A DNA stretch of 64,000 nucleotides from Frateuria hangzhouensis (GCF_026410505.1 NZ_JAPMIU010000008.1:1-64000), one strand, 5' to 3'. Counted from the first letter of the stretch, positions 19,000 to 29,014 are shown. Notes: generated by a model not told the origin, from the letters alone. Made by a program: numbers and translations.

Positions 19000-20681
19000 T
19001 GAGCCGCCAACGGATCGCCTCCCTGCTCGGCGCCACCGCGCTGATCCTTTCCACCGCCGCCGGCGCCGCCACGCCCAGCCCGGCGAAGACGCAGGCCTAT
19101 ATCCACAAGGCCTGGGACACGCTCACGCGTTCGCTGCAGGACTGCTCGGCGCTGCATGACCCGAAGATGGACGCTCGCCCGGTGCTCTACTTGCCGGCGG
19201 GCCTGGCCAGGCCCGAGGGTATCGACGAGGTCGCCAGCCGCTGCAAGGTCGAGGTGCGCACGCTGCCCAGGCGGATCGAAAAGCTGGGCGACCTGATGCC
19301 TTCGACGCTGCCGGCCGAAGGCCTGCTCTATTTGCCGCGGCCCTACGTGGTGCCCGGCGGCCAGTTCAACGAGATGTACGGCTGGGACAGCTACTTCATC
19401 CAGTTGGGCCTGCTCGCCGACCACCGCGACGACCTGGCGCGCGACATGACCGACAACATGCTGTTCGAGGTCGAGCACTACGGCGGCGTGCTCAACGCCA
19501 ATCGCACCTACTACCTGACCCGCTCGCAGCCGCCGTTCCTCAGCCGCATGGTCGCCGACGTGCTGGCCGCGCCCGGCGCCTTCAAGGACGAGGCAGAACG
19601 CCACGCCTGGCTGGCCCGCGCCTATCCGCTGGCGGTGGCGAATTACCACATCTGGACGCGCGCCGAACACCGCGCCGGCGATACCGGCCTGGCGCGCTAC
19701 TTCGACCTGGGACAGGGTCCGGTGCCCGAAATGCACGGCAGCGAGTACTACCGCGGCGTGATCGCCTGGGTACTGGCCCACCCGAAAAAGGACCCCGGTT
19801 ACCTGGTGAAGGCGTCGGATCATCCGGATGCCGCCGAAAAGGCGAAGCTCAAGACCAGCAGCTGTGACGTCGAGGCATCCGACGTCTGCGCCGGCGCCTG
19901 GGCCCAGGACTACCGGTTGAGCGCCGACTACTACCTGGGCGATCGCGCCATGCGCGAGTCCGGTTTCGACACCAACTTCCACTTCGGACCCTACGGCGGC
20001 GCCACCCACCACTACGCGGGCGTCGGCCTGAACAGCCTGCTCTATCGCTACGAGCGCGACCTGCACGACCTTGCCCTGCAACTGGGCAAGGTGGCCGAGG
20101 CGCAGCAGTGGGCGCAGGCCGCGGCGCGCCGCAAGGCCGCCATGAACAAATACCTGTGGCAGCCGGAGCAAGGCATGTACATGGACTACGACTTCATCGC
20201 CGGCAAGCCATCCACCCAGCCCTACGTCACCACTTACTGGCCGCTGTGGGCGGGGCTCGCCACCAAGGCGCAGGCGGCCGCGCTTCAGAAGCACCTGGCC
20301 GTGTTCGAGCGCAAGGGCGGATTGTCGATGGACAACCTGAGCAGCGGCGCGCAGTGGGATGAACCGTTCGGCTGGGCGCCGACCAACTGGCTGGCGATCT
20401 CGGGCCTGGATGCCTATGGCTTCCACGACGACGCGCGGCGCCTGGCGCGCAAGTTCATGACCACCGTGGAGACCGGCTTCGCCCACGACGGCACCATCCG
20501 GGAGAAATACAACATGGCGCTCGGCAACGCGGACGTAAAGATCACCGCCGGCTACACCACCAATGTGATCGGTTTCGGCTGGACCAACGCGGTCTACCTC
20601 AAGTCCCATCAGTTGCTGCAGGGCGCGCCAGCACGGGTACCCGCCCCGGCGCAGGAGGCAGGGGCGGCCGCAGTGCGTTGA
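18996..20681 (+). CDS. treA: periplasmic trehalase (GH37)
   Basis: A 561-residue GH37 trehalase that splits trehalose into two glucoses. It has a signal peptide (residues ~1-26, [16 protein letters not shown]). Both GH37 signatures are present in slightly divergent form: [15 protein letters not shown] and [10 protein letters not shown]. The general acid is D325 in ESGFDTNF and the base E503 in REKYN. A ~45-residue insert with two cysteine pairs ([13 protein letters not shown]) precedes the acid. Start ATG 18996 overlaps the esterase stop (ATGA). Together with the GH65 enzyme this gives two trehalase-type activities of different families in one locus. Confidence 0.93.
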   Translation: MMSRQRIASLLGATALILSTAAGAATPSPAKTQAYIHKAWDTLTRSLQDCSALHDPKMDARPVLYLPAGLARPEGIDEVASRCKVEVRTLPRRIEKLGDLMPSTLPAEGLLYLPRPYVVPGGQFNEMYGWDSYFIQLGLLADHRDDLARDMTDNMLFEVEHYGGVLNANRTYYLTRSQPPFLSRMVADVLAAPGAFKDEAERHAWLARAYPLAVANYHIWTRAEHRAGDTGLARYFDLGQGPVPEMHGSEYYRGVIAWVLAHPKKDPGYLVKASDHPDAAEKAKLKTSSCDVEASDVCAGAWAQDYRLSADYYLGDRAMRESGFDTNFHFGPYGGATHHYAGVGLNSLLYRYERDLHDLALQLGKVAEAQQWAQAAARRKAAMNKYLWQPEQGMYMDYDFIAGKPSTQPYVTTYWPLWAGLATKAQAAALQKHLAVFERKGGLSMDNLSSGAQWDEPFGWAPTNWLAISGLDAYGFHDDARRLARKFMTTVETGFAHDGTIREKYNMALGNADVKITAGYTTNVIGFGWTNAVYLKSHQLLQGAPARVPAPAQEAGAAAVR

Positions 20682-20758
20682 TGCAGCCGGTTCACGGGCG
20701 AGGGCTGGCCGCTGCGCTATCCTTGCCGGCCTATCGCCCACGTTCCAAAGGGATTGCC

Positions 20759-21268
20759 ATGACCATCAACGTCACGTTCGAGACCAACCGCGGCCCGATC
20801 CACCTGCGCCTGCACGAGGACAAGGCGCCGGTGACCGTCGCCAATTTCGTCAACCTGGCCCGCCGCGGCTACTACGACGGGCTGTCGTTCCACCGCGTCA
20901 TCAACGATTTCATGATTCAGGGCGGTTGCCCGCTGGGCACTGGCACCGGCGGCCCGGGCTACAAGTTCGAGGACGAGTTCGATCCTTCGCTGCGGCACGA
21001 CAAGCCGGGCGTGCTGTCCATGGCCAACGCCGGCCCGCGCACCAACGGCAGCCAGTTCTTCATCACCCACGGCCCGACCCCGTGGCTGGACGGCAAGCAC
21101 AGCGTGTTCGGCGAGGTGGCCGGCGACGACGACCAGAAGGTGGTCAACGCGGTCCGCCAGGGCGACACCATCGAGAAGGTGACCGTCGAAGGCGACGTCG
21201 ACGCGCTGCTGGCCGCCCAGGCCGACCGCGTCAAGGAGTGGAACGGGACGCTCGACCAGCGCGGTTGA
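20759..21268 (+). CDS. ppiB: peptidyl-prolyl cis-trans isomerase B (cyclophilin)
   Basis: A 169-residue cytosolic cyclophilin without signal peptide. The active-site strings [13 protein letters not shown] and [24 protein letters not shown] are intact, including the catalytic Arg, Phe and Gln. Start ATG 20759 gives [14 protein letters not shown], the usual beginning. It is followed by a REP pair, then an aminotransferase with its own promoter. Confidence 0.96.
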   Translation: MTINVTFETNRGPIHLRLHEDKAPVTVANFVNLARRGYYDGLSFHRVINDFMIQGGCPLGTGTGGPGYKFEDEFDPSLRHDKPGVLSMANAGPRTNGSQFFITHGPTPWLDGKHSVFGEVAGDDDQKVVNAVRQGDTIEKVTVEGDVDALLAAQADRVKEWNGTLDQRG

Positions 21269-21323
21269 TCCGCGCTGATCCAGTCCGTCGGCCCCGCTGG
21301 GGGCCTGGATCAGGCGTATCGCT

Positions 21324-21406
21324 TGTAGGAATCCACTTGTGGGCGATGCACTTTGCTCTGGATGGTCCACCAGGGCAGGAGCATCGCCCGCAAGTGGGCG
21401 CCTGCA
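21324..21406. repeat. GTAG-type REP pair (copy 4)
   Basis: TTGTAGGAATCCACTTGTGG... faces CATCGCCCGCAAGTGGGCGCC; both arms carry substitutions. It lies between ppiB and the aminotransferase. Confidence 0.82.
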
Positions 21407-21468
21407 ACATACTTTCGGTCGGGCCGCCTGCTCCAGGTCCGCCGGGCGGGAGCGCTCCGGCCCCATGC

Positions 21469-21474
21469 TAAAAT
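21469..21474 (+). promoter_or_regulatory. candidate -10 of the aminotransferase gene
   Basis: TGCTAAAATCC, 38 bases before the start codon; nearly the same TGCTAAAAT-type element precedes prpB (29306). No clear -35. Confidence 0.45.
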
Positions 21475-21511
21475 CCGCCGGTTGCCTCACTCCCACACCT
21501 CCGAGGAAGCC

Positions 21512-22711
21512 ATGCCCCAGCTCGCCCGCCGTGTCGGCCGCGCCAAGCCCAGCGCGATCATGCTCATCGCCGAAAAAGCCCGGCAGTTGAAGGCGCAGGG
21601 CAGGGACATCATCAGCTTTTCCATCGGCGTGCCCAACTTCCTGCCGGGTGAGCACGTCTACGCCGCTGCCCGCGAATCGCTCAGCCACGATTCCGGCCAG
21701 TACGGCAGCAACCGCGGCGCCGAGCCGCTGCTGGATGCCTTCCTGAAACACATCGAGGCGCTCGGTTTCTCCGGCTACGGCCGCATGAACCTGTCCATCG
21801 GCATCGGCGCCAAGCAGGTGCTCTACAACCTGGCCGAGGCGCTGCTCGACGAGGGCGACGAGATCTGTTTCGCCGCGCCGTACTGGACGACCTACCGCGA
21901 CATCGCGGACATCGCCGGCGCCAGGATGAACGTGCTGCCGTGCCCGTCGACGCAGAACTACAAGCTGGCGCCAGCACAGCTCGAGGAAGCCCTCAAGCGC
22001 AAGCCGAAGGTGTTCCTGTTCAACAACCCGTCCAACCCGACCGGCATGGTCTACACGGCCGAGGAAATCGCCGCGCTCGCCGACGTGCTGGTGCGTTACC
22101 CGGACACCTGGATCGTCACCGACGACATCTACAACTCGATGGTGTTCGACGGGATCGGCTACCACAACTTCGTGTTCGCCCGTCCCGAGCTGCGCGAGCG
22201 GCTGGTGTTCGTCGACTCGGTGTCCAAGACCTACGGCATGCCCGGTTGGCGCGTGGGCATGCTGGCCGGGCCCGAAGTCGTGGCCAAGGCGGTCACTACG
22301 CTCAATTCGAACCACATCACCAGCGTGCCGGAGGTGATCACCGCTGCCGCGGTGGCCGCGTTCAGCGGCCCGCAGGACGTACCGCAGGCCAAGTGCGCGG
22401 AGTTCGCGGGCAAGCGCGACATCGTGGTCGCAGCGTTGCGCGCGATCCCCGGTGTGATCTGCCCGCGCCCGCAGGGCGCGTTCTATGCCTTCCCGGACAT
22501 CTCCGTCGCCTTCGGCAAGTCGCACAACGGTACGCCAATCAACAGCGACGTGGACGTCTGCGCGGCGCTGCTCGAGGCCAAGGGCGTGGCCTGCGTGCCG
22601 GGCTCGGCCTTCGGCGAACCGCATTCGCTGCGCATCTCCTATACCTGCCCGACGGCCCAGCTGGAGCCGGGCCTGAAGCGCATCCAGGAGTTCTTCGCCG
22701 AACTCCAGTAG
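21512..22711 (+). CDS. pyridoxal-phosphate aminotransferase (aspartate aminotransferase type, class I)
   Basis: A 399-residue fold-type-I aminotransferase. PLP-site motifs: NNPSNPTG (substrate/PLP Asn), DDIYNSM (pyridine-nitrogen Asp, Tyr), [12 protein letters not shown] with the Schiff-base lysine K239, and a C-terminal arginine in SLRISYT that binds the alpha-carboxylate. It is close to AspC/AatA-type enzymes; exact amino-donor range cannot be told. ATG 21512 has CGAGGAAG upstream. It precedes mdh by 58 bases on the same strand, which pairs oxaloacetate production with transamination, as in a malate-aspartate branch. Confidence 0.92.
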   Translation: MPQLARRVGRAKPSAIMLIAEKARQLKAQGRDIISFSIGVPNFLPGEHVYAAARESLSHDSGQYGSNRGAEPLLDAFLKHIEALGFSGYGRMNLSIGIGAKQVLYNLAEALLDEGDEICFAAPYWTTYRDIADIAGARMNVLPCPSTQNYKLAPAQLEEALKRKPKVFLFNNPSNPTGMVYTAEEIAALADVLVRYPDTWIVTDDIYNSMVFDGIGYHNFVFARPELRERLVFVDSVSKTYGMPGWRVGMLAGPEVVAKAVTTLNSNHITSVPEVITAAAVAAFSGPQDVPQAKCAEFAGKRDIVVAALRAIPGVICPRPQGAFYAFPDISVAFGKSHNGTPINSDVDVCAALLEAKGVACVPGSAFGEPHSLRISYTCPTAQLEPGLKRIQEFFAELQ

Positions 22712-22769
22712 CACTGGGAATCGCCTGTCCGAATCCCGCATCCCGAATCCCGAATCACGGAGACAAACG

Positions 22770-23756
22770 ATGAAAGCCCCCGTTCGAGTTGCCGTTACCG
22801 GTGCCGCTGGCCAGATCGGCTACGCACTGCTTTTCCGCATCGCCGCCGGCGACATGCTGGGCAAGGACCAGCCGGTCATCCTGCACCTGCTGGAAATCAC
22901 CCCGGCGCTGCCCGCGCTGCAGGGTGTGGTGATGGAGCTCAACGATTGCGCCTTCCCGACGCTGGCCGGCGTGGTGGCCACGGACGACCTCAACGTCGCC
23001 TTCAAGGACGTCGACTACGCGCTGCTGGTCGGCGCCCGTCCGCGCGGCCCGGGCATGGAGCGCAAGGACCTGCTGGAAGCCAACGGCGCCATCTTCGGGC
23101 CGCAGGGCAAGGCGCTGAACGACCACGCCAAGCGCGACGTGAAGGTGCTGGTGGTGGGCAACCCGGCCAACACCAACGCGCTGATCGCGCAGCAGAACGC
23201 GCCCGACCTGGATCCGAAGTGCTTCACCGCGATGGTGCGCCTGGACCACAACCGCGCCATGAGCCAGCTGGCCGAGAAGACCGGCAAGCACTCGACCGAC
23301 ATCAAGAAGATGACCATCTGGGGCAACCACAGCTCCACCCAGTACCCGGACCTGCACCACGTCACCGTGGATGGCAAGCCGGCGCTGTCGCTGGTCGACC
23401 AGGCCTGGTACGAAGGCGACTTCATCCCCACCGTGCAGCAGCGCGGCGCGGCCATCATCAAGGCTCGCGGCGCCTCGTCGGCCGCTTCGGCCGCCTCGGC
23501 CGCGATCGACCACATGCGCTCCTGGGCACTGGGCACGGAAGAGGGCAGCTGGGTCTCGATGGGCATCCCGTCCGACGGCTCCTACGGCATCGCGCCGGGC
23601 GTGATCTACGGCTACCCGGTGACCTGCAAGGACGGCAAGTACACGATCGTGCAGGGCCTGGAGATCGGCGAGTTCTCGCGTGCGCGGATGGATGCGACCG
23701 AAAAGGAACTGCGCGAGGAGCGCGGTGGCGTGGAGCATCTGTTCGCGAAGAAGTAA
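22770..23756 (+). CDS. mdh: malate dehydrogenase
   Basis: A 328-residue NAD-dependent malate dehydrogenase of the type found in beta- and xanthomonad gammaproteobacteria (cytosolic-eukaryote-like group). Features: Rossmann start [30 protein letters not shown], the catalytic pair MVRLDHNRA (Asp) and [12 protein letters not shown] (His). GGAG lies 7 bases before ATG 22770. It interconverts malate and oxaloacetate in the TCA cycle. An intrinsic terminator follows directly. Confidence 0.97.
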   Translation: MKAPVRVAVTGAAGQIGYALLFRIAAGDMLGKDQPVILHLLEITPALPALQGVVMELNDCAFPTLAGVVATDDLNVAFKDVDYALLVGARPRGPGMERKDLLEANGAIFGPQGKALNDHAKRDVKVLVVGNPANTNALIAQQNAPDLDPKCFTAMVRLDHNRAMSQLAEKTGKHSTDIKKMTIWGNHSSTQYPDLHHVTVDGKPALSLVDQAWYEGDFIPTVQQRGAAIIKARGASSAASAASAAIDHMRSWALGTEEGSWVSMGIPSDGSYGIAPGVIYGYPVTCKDGKYTIVQGLEIGEFSRARMDATEKELREERGGVEHLFAKK

Positions 23757-23778
23757 AACTGCCTGAGGGTGGTTGGAG

Positions 23779-23805
23779 AAGGGCGGCCTTGGGCCGCCCT
23801 TTTTC
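23779..23805 (+). terminator. intrinsic terminator of mdh
   Basis: AAGGGCGGCC-TTG-GGCCGCCCTT followed by a T run; 22 bases after the mdh stop. Confidence 0.92.
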
Positions 23806-23837
23806 TTGCCGGCGTCCGGCCGGGACTCCACGCCAGC

Positions 23838-23962
23838 CTTGGCCCCTCACCCCAATCCTCTCCCCGGAAGGGAGAGGGAGCGGAGCGGCAAACCACTTTA
23901 TCGCGCACGATCCCCGGATGCTGCTCCCTCTCCCTCCGGGGAGGGGGTCGGGGGTAAGAGGC
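23838..23962. repeat. CTCTCCC-type paired repeat
   Basis: CTCACCCCAATCCTCTCCCC-GGAAGGGAGAGGGAG faces CTCCCTCTCCCTCC-GGGGAGGGGGTCGGGGGTAAGAG, about 48 bases apart. It sits between convergent mdh and the MerR gene. Related copies at 1550 and 29152. Confidence 0.75.
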
Positions 23963-24013
23963 CGTTCTTGCGGGGGATGACGTTCGTGCGGGTTCGAAAC
24001 GCCTGCTGCCCGC

Positions 24014-25030
24014 CTATCCCGCCGCCAGCGTTGCCTGCCGCACGTACGCCAGCATCGCCTGGTCCACCGTACTTCCGCTGCGCAGGTCAGGTTCGTTCGC
24101 GTAGGCCTCGCGAATGCGCGCGTGCGTGGCTGGATCGTCGCCGGCGTAGCTGCGGAAGAGTTCCATCCAGCGCCGGGCCAGTTGCTGCGCCTGCGGGTCG
24201 GAGGGCGGGGTGCCGGCGTTCATGGCGCTGCGCACGTCGGCGATCAGCGGCGGCCAGTCGTACATCTGCTTGCCGTAATTGGCGCGCATGCGTTCCATTT
24301 CCGGAGGGAGCAGGTACCGTTCGAAAATCGCCAATCGAGCATCGACCAGGGCCTGCTCGATGAAGCGCTCCAGCGCGGGCGTGATCCCGTTGCGTTCGCG
24401 CAGCTCCGGCTCGTTGTCCTGCATGGCCTTCAGGCGGCTGATGAAGCCGGGATTGTGGCCGGTGCCGCGCTGGACCGCTTCCATCCACTGCAATGCCAGG
24501 GCGTGGGCGTGCGGCGACCCGGGCGCCACGCCGCGATCCATCGCGGCCTGCACTTGCCCGATCAACGCATTCCATTGCGCCAGGACATCCGGATCGTTGT
24601 GCAGCGGCAGGTTTTTCAGTTCCTCGGGCGAGAAATATTTTTCGTACATGGTCATCAGTTCCAGCGTGTCCAGCCATTCGGCCAGGTCGGGAGACTGTCC
24701 GGCGGCAACCTGCCCGCCAAGCGCCACCAGCCGGTTGCGCAGGCGCGTGGCCCGCTCGAGTTCCTGGTCGAGCTGGGCGATCTGGCGGTTGATCACCTGG
24801 TCCAGCGGTTGCGCGGGTCCGGACAGGACGGTTCCGACGTCGGCCAGCGACAGGCCGAGCTGGCGCAGCGCCTGGATGCGATGCAGGCGTTCCACGTTGG
24901 CGCGGTCGTAAAGCCGGTAGCCGGCATCGGAGCGCAGCGAGGGCTGGAGCAAGCCGATGGCGTCGTAGTGGTGCAGCGTGCGGACGGTCAGCCCGCAGCG
25001 GCGGGCGAGTTCGCCGACGGTCAGCGGCAT
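24014..25030 (-). CDS. MerR-family regulator with duplicated TipAS-like C-terminal domain
   Basis: A 338-residue regulator. Residues 1-~75 are a MerR winged helix (TVGELARRCGLTVRTLHHYDAIGLL... AGYRLYDRANVERL), followed by a coiled-coil dimerisation helix (~78-105). The rest is an internal duplication: residues ~129-210 (YEKYFSPEELKNL ... W..LI..VQAAMDRGVAP) align with ~236-316 (FERYLLPPEMERM ... WPPLIADVRSAMNAGTPP). The unit resembles the TipAS drug-binding domain, which in TipAL occurs once. Ligand unknown; a multidrug or lipophilic-compound sensor is a reasonable guess. No adjacent efflux gene: the next gene upstream on this strand is ahpF. Confidence 0.88.
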   Translation of the reverse strand: MPLTVGELARRCGLTVRTLHHYDAIGLLQPSLRSDAGYRLYDRANVERLHRIQALRQLGLSLADVGTVLSGPAQPLDQVINRQIAQLDQELERATRLRNRLVALGGQVAAGQSPDLAEWLDTLELMTMYEKYFSPEELKNLPLHNDPDVLAQWNALIGQVQAAMDRGVAPGSPHAHALALQWMEAVQRGTGHNPGFISRLKAMQDNEPELRERNGITPALERFIEQALVDARLAIFERYLLPPEMERMRANYGKQMYDWPPLIADVRSAMNAGTPPSDPQAQQLARRWMELFRSYAGDDPATHARIREAYANEPDLRSGSTVDQAMLAYVRQATLAAG

Positions 25031-25107
25031 GGCCTAAGTCTCCTCGGATGCGTGGCGGGCACTTTCCGGGATGACGTTACGTGAGGGTCAAGCGATTTTT
25101 CAAAGAA

Positions 25108-25181
25108 TTGCAGGAGCGCACCCTGTACGCGACTGCGCGGCGGGATGTGGCCGACGGTCGCGCACAGGGTGCGCTCCTACA
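25108..25181. repeat. GTAG-type REP, variant stem, behind ahpF
   Basis: GCAGGAGCGCACCCTGTACGCGA faces TCGCGCACAGGGTGCGCTCCTAC. The GTAGGAGC head is shared with the other copies but the stem core is GCACCCTGT. It starts three bases beyond the ahpF stop and may act as its transcript end. Confidence 0.82.
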
Positions 25182-25183
25182 GC

Positions 25184-26764
25184 TCAGGCGGCGACGGCGG
25201 TGGGCGCCGAAGTGCGGATCAGGTGGTCGAAGGCCGCCAGCGCCGCGGTCGAACCCGCACCCATGGCGATGACGATCTGCTTGTAAGGCACCGTGGTCGC
25301 ATCGCCCGCGGCGAACACTCCCTGCAGCGAGGTCTGGCCGCGGTCGTCGATCACGATCTCGCCGCGCGGGGTCAACTCCAGCGTGCCCTTGAGCCATTCG
25401 GTGTTCGGCAGCAGGCCGATCTGCACGAAGACACCTTCGAGCTCCAGCGTGTGCATGTCGCCGCCCACGCGGTCCTTGTAGACCAGTGCGCTGACCTTCT
25501 GCCCGTCGCCGAGCACTTCGGTGGTCTGCGCGCTGACGATGATGTCCACGTTGGGCAGGCTGCGCAGCTTGCGCTGCAGGACATCGTCCGCGCGCAGTTG
25601 GCTGTCGAACTCGATCAGGGTCACGTGGCTGGCAAGCCCGGCCAGATCGATTGCCGCTTCCACGCCGGAGTTGCCGCCGCCGATTACCGCCACGCGCTTG
25701 CCCTTGAACAGCGGGCCGTCGCAATGCGGGCAGTAGGCCACGCCCTTGTTGCGGTATTCGTTCTCGCCGGGCACGTTCATCTGCCGCCAGCGCGCTCCGG
25801 TGGAGAGCACCACCGCCCTGGACTTCACGGTCGCGCCGTTGGCCAGTTGCACCTCGACCAGGCCGCCGGTCGCGTCGCTGGCGGGAACCAGCGTCTCGGC
25901 GCGTTGCAGGTCCATCACGTCCACGTCGTAGTCGTGCACGTGCTGCTCCAGCGCGGTACCGAGCTTGGGCCCCTCGGTATAGGAGACCGAGATGAAGTTC
26001 TCGATGCTCATGGTGTCGAGCACCTGGCCGCCGAAGCGCTCGGCCACCACGCCGGTGCGGATGCCCTTGCGCGCGGCGTAGATCGCCGCCGCGGCACCGG
26101 CCGGCCCGCCGCCGACGACCAGCATGTCGAAGGCATCCTTGGCCTTGATCTTTTCCGCCTCGCGGGCACTGGCGCCCACGTCCAGTTTGGCCACGATCTG
26201 CTCCAGGCTCATGCGGCCCTGGTCGAACAGCTCGCCATTGAGGAACACGGTCGGCACCGACATCACCTGGCGGGCTTCGACCTCGCCCTGGTACAGCGCG
26301 CCGTCGATCGCCACGTGCTGGATGCGCGGATTGAGCACGCTCATCAGGTTGAGCGCCTGCACCACGTCCGGGCAGTTCTGGCAGGACAGCGAGAAATAGG
26401 TTTCGAAGCGGAAGTCGCCGTCCAGGTCGCGCACCTGCTCGATGGTCTCGGCGGCCGCCTTGGACGGATGCCCGCCGACCTGCAGCAGCGCCAGCACCAG
26501 CGAGGTGAATTCGTGGCCGAGCGGGATGCCGGCGAAGCGCACGCTGACGTCGGTCCCGACGCGGTTGATCGCGAACGACGGCTTGCGCGCCTCGTCATCG
26601 CGGCGCACCAGGATGATCTTGTCCGACAGCGAGGCGATCTCGGTCAGCAGTTCCTCCAGCTCGGCGGACTTGGCACTGTCGTCGAGCGAGGCGGCCAGTT
26701 CGATCGGCTGGACGAGCTTTTCGAGGTAGGCCTGGAGTTGGTTCTTCAGGTTGGTGTCGAGCAT
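25184..26764 (-). CDS. ahpF: alkyl hydroperoxide reductase subunit F
   Basis: A 526-residue flavoprotein that passes electrons from NADH to AhpC. The N-terminal tandem thioredoxin-like domain holds one CxxC (LSCQNCPDV), and the C-terminal thioredoxin-reductase module has FAD/NAD sites ([30 protein letters not shown]) and the redox CPHCDG. Length is that of the E. coli protein (521). ATG 26764 gives [16 protein letters not shown], the normal beginning; longer starts add a proline-rich tail translated from repeat DNA. It lies 198 bp downstream of ahpC, with a hairpin and a REP-like element between. Confidence 0.96.
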   Translation of the reverse strand: MLDTNLKNQLQAYLEKLVQPIELAASLDDSAKSAELEELLTEIASLSDKIILVRRDDEARKPSFAINRVGTDVSVRFAGIPLGHEFTSLVLALLQVGGHPSKAAAETIEQVRDLDGDFRFETYFSLSCQNCPDVVQALNLMSVLNPRIQHVAIDGALYQGEVEARQVMSVPTVFLNGELFDQGRMSLEQIVAKLDVGASAREAEKIKAKDAFDMLVVGGGPAGAAAAIYAARKGIRTGVVAERFGGQVLDTMSIENFISVSYTEGPKLGTALEQHVHDYDVDVMDLQRAETLVPASDATGGLVEVQLANGATVKSRAVVLSTGARWRQMNVPGENEYRNKGVAYCPHCDGPLFKGKRVAVIGGGNSGVEAAIDLAGLASHVTLIEFDSQLRADDVLQRKLRSLPNVDIIVSAQTTEVLGDGQKVSALVYKDRVGGDMHTLELEGVFVQIGLLPNTEWLKGTLELTPRGEIVIDDRGQTSLQGVFAAGDATTVPYKQIVIAMGAGSTAALAAFDHLIRTSAPTAVAA

Positions 26765-26801
26765 GTCGGGCTCCAGACAACGAAGGGAAGTGGGGAAGGG
26801 C

Positions 26802-26884
26802 GCTTGCAGGAGCGGCCTGGGTCGCGGGCGGGGAGGGGGCGCCGGGGGGAGGGGCGCCATGCGGCCCAGGCCGCTGCTGCAAGC
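26802..26884. repeat. REP-like inverted pair between ahpC and ahpF
   Basis: GCTTGCAGGAGCGGCCTGGG faces GCGGCCCAGGCCGCTGCTGCAAGC around a G-rich centre. The GCAGGAGC head resembles the GTAGGAGC heads elsewhere. Confidence 0.7.
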
Positions 26885-26906
26885 ACCCGGTCGGGTGCCG
26901 CCTGGG

Positions 26907-26933
26907 GAATCCGGGCGGCGTGCGCCCGGATTC
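26907..26933 (-). other. perfect 11-bp hairpin after ahpC
   Basis: GAATCCGGGCG-n5-CGCCCGGATTC lies 30 bases beyond the ahpC stop, without a T run. It may attenuate read-through into ahpF or protect the ahpC mRNA 3' end, as expected where AhpC is needed in excess. Confidence 0.5.
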
Positions 26934-26962
26934 CGGTGGTGCGGTCGATCAGAGCGGGCTGA

Positions 26963-27526
26963 TCAGATCTTGCCGACCAGGTCCAGCGAAGGAGCGAGGG
27001 TCTTCTCGCCTTCCTTCCACTTGGCCGGGCAGACCTCGTTCGGGTGGGCGGCCACGTACTGGGCGGCCTTCACCTTGCGCAGCAGCTCCGAAGCGTCGCG
27101 GCCGATGCCGCCGGCGTTGACTTCCATGATCTGGATCTTGCCCGCGGGGTCGATCACGAAGGTGCCGCGGTCGGCGATGCCGTCGGCTTCGATCAGCACG
27201 TCGAAGTTGCGCGACACGGCATGGGTCGGATCGCCGATCATGGTGTACTGGATCTTCTTGACCGCGTCGGAGGTGTCGTGCCACGCCTTGTGCGCGAAGT
27301 GGGTGTCGGTGGAGACCGAGTAGATCTCGACGCCCAGCTTCTGGAATTCGGCGTAGTTGTCGGCCAGGTCTTCCAGCTCGGTCGGGCAGACGAAGGTGAA
27401 GTCGGCCGGGTAGAAGAACACCACCGACCACTTGCCCTTCAGGTCGGCATCGGTCACTTCCATGAACTTGCCGTTCTTGAAGGCCTGCGCCTTGAAGGGT
27501 TTGACTTCGGTATTGATCAAGGACAT
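26963..27526 (-). CDS. ahpC: alkyl hydroperoxide reductase subunit C (2-Cys peroxiredoxin)
   Basis: A 187-residue typical 2-Cys peroxiredoxin that reduces hydrogen and organic peroxides. Peroxidatic Cys in DFTFVCPTE (~47) with Thr and the later Arg; resolving Cys in EVCPAKW (~166). The GGIG-type loop (NAGGIGRD) and C-terminal tail mark the peroxide-sensitive AhpC class. GAGGAGA precedes ATG 27526. A palindromic OxyR-like site lies ~57 bases upstream. AhpF is encoded next on the same strand. Confidence 0.97.
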   Translation of the reverse strand: MSLINTEVKPFKAQAFKNGKFMEVTDADLKGKWSVVFFYPADFTFVCPTELEDLADNYAEFQKLGVEIYSVSTDTHFAHKAWHDTSDAVKKIQYTMIGDPTHAVSRNFDVLIEADGIADRGTFVIDPAGKIQIMEVNAGGIGRDASELLRKVKAAQYVAAHPNEVCPAKWKEGEKTLAPSLDLVGKI

Positions 27527-27566
27527 CGCTGTCTCCTCGTTTGTGGTGGGTTGACCCGAGAAAGGA

Positions 27567-27597
27567 TAGGCCTCCCTGACCGATCAATCCAATTGAT
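27567..27597 (-). promoter_or_regulatory. ahpC promoter with OxyR-like palindrome
   Basis: A perfect palindrome ATCAAT-n3-ATTGAT (27583-27597) contains a LysR-type T-N11-A motif. On the minus strand TTGGAT, 18 bases, TATCCT can be read as -35/-10, with the palindrome overlapping the -35, the usual arrangement for OxyR activation. Assignment to OxyR is inference from position and gene. Confidence 0.5.
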
Positions 27598-27697
27598 TGT
27601 CGGGATGGGAGTGATTGACGCGGACTATGATGGTGGCGGCCAGCCGGGCGCGGGCGTGCCCGGCTGGCAACGCCCGCCACCACCGCGGTAGCGGCCG

Positions 27698-29014
27698 TCA
27701 GGAAGCGGCCGCGGCGGCGGGGCGTACCTGCCGGTCCACCACCGCGGCGGTAACGATATCGCTCCCGACGTTGACCGTGGTGCGCAGCATGTCAAGGATG
27801 CGGTCGACGCCGAGCACGATGCCGATGCCTTCCGGCGGCACGCCAAAAGTGGCCAGCAGGCCGGCGATCAGCGGCAGCGAGCCGCCCGGGATGCCGGCGA
27901 CCGCCACCGCGCTCAGCACCGCCAGCAGCATCAGCACGCACTGGTGCAGCAGCGACAACTCGATGCCGAAGGCCTGCGCCACGAACAGCACCACGCAACC
28001 CTCGAACAGCGCGGTGCCACTCATGTTCATGGTCGCGCCCAGTGGCAGCACGAAGCCGGCGGTACTGGGCGAAAGCCGGAGTTCGTCGCGAGCCACCGCC
28101 AGCGAGGCGGGCAGGCAGGCGCTGCTGGAGCTGGTGGAGAACGCCGTGATCAGCAGCGGGCGGATCTGCCGGAAGAAACCCAGCGGCGAGCGCCGGGCCA
28201 GCAAGCGCAGCCACAGCGACATGGTGCCGAACAGGTGCAGCATCAGCGCCGCGGCGCAGCCGACCACGAACACCGAGAGGATCAGCACCACCTCCATGCC
28301 GACCTTGACGATCACGCTGTAGATCATCGCCGGCACCGCGTAGGGCGCCAGCCGCAGCGCGAAGCCGACGATGCCGGTCATCACCTCGCTGATCAGGTCC
28401 AGCCCGTCCTGCACCTTGCGGCGCTTGTCCTCGGGCAGGACGGTGGCGGCGGCGCCCACCAGGATCGCGAACACGATCAACGGCAGCACATCGCCCAGCG
28501 CGTTGCGGCTGTTGCCCACGAACGCGCCGAACAGGTTGCGCGGCATGAACATCTCCACCAGCACGGCGAAGCTCATCCCCGGCTGTTCGGCCTTGCGCTC
28601 CACCGCCTGCATGGCACCGCCGCCGTATTCCTGCATCAGCAGCGCGCGCGCGCCTTCGGCCAGGTGATGGCCCGGCTGCAGCACGTTCATCATTACCAGG
28701 CCGATCGCCACGCCGATGAGCATGTTGGCGAAGAACAGGCCGAACGTGCGCAGCGCCAGCGGGCCGAGCCGGTCCAGCCGGCCCAGCTGCGCTACGCCCG
28801 AGGCCAGCGAGGCGAACACCAGCGGGATCACCACGAAAAACAGCATGCGCAGGAAGATCTGCCCCAGCGGATCGAACACCGCCGTGGACAGCGCCTGCAT
28901 CGCCTCCAGCGTGGCGGGGTGGAACTGCCCGATACCCAGCGTGACCACCGCGGCCACCACGCCGATGACCAAGCCCCAGAGAATGCGTGTCGCCAAAGGT
29001 GCGGATGTGCTCAT
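27698..29014 (-). CDS. dicarboxylate/amino acid:cation symporter (DAACS, GltP/DctA type)
   Basis: A 438-residue inner-membrane transporter with about eight hydrophobic helices plus re-entrant loops. Family signatures: the serine-rich TSSSSACLP in hairpin 1, ATMNMSGTALFEG (usually GATINMDGT, here Ser replaces the Asp), and AGIPGGSLPL. The family imports glutamate/aspartate or C4-dicarboxylates with H+ or Na+. The NMSGT change and NVGSDIVTA (usually NV.GD...) mean the substrate cannot be assigned. ATG 29014 fits the hydrophobic onset. Monocistronic. Confidence 0.88.
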   Translation of the reverse strand: MSTSAPLATRILWGLVIGVVAAVVTLGIGQFHPATLEAMQALSTAVFDPLGQIFLRMLFFVVIPLVFASLASGVAQLGRLDRLGPLALRTFGLFFANMLIGVAIGLVMMNVLQPGHHLAEGARALLMQEYGGGAMQAVERKAEQPGMSFAVLVEMFMPRNLFGAFVGNSRNALGDVLPLIVFAILVGAAATVLPEDKRRKVQDGLDLISEVMTGIVGFALRLAPYAVPAMIYSVIVKVGMEVVLILSVFVVGCAAALMLHLFGTMSLWLRLLARRSPLGFFRQIRPLLITAFSTSSSSACLPASLAVARDELRLSPSTAGFVLPLGATMNMSGTALFEGCVVLFVAQAFGIELSLLHQCVLMLLAVLSAVAVAGIPGGSLPLIAGLLATFGVPPEGIGIVLGVDRILDMLRTTVNVGSDIVTAAVVDRQVRPAAAAAS

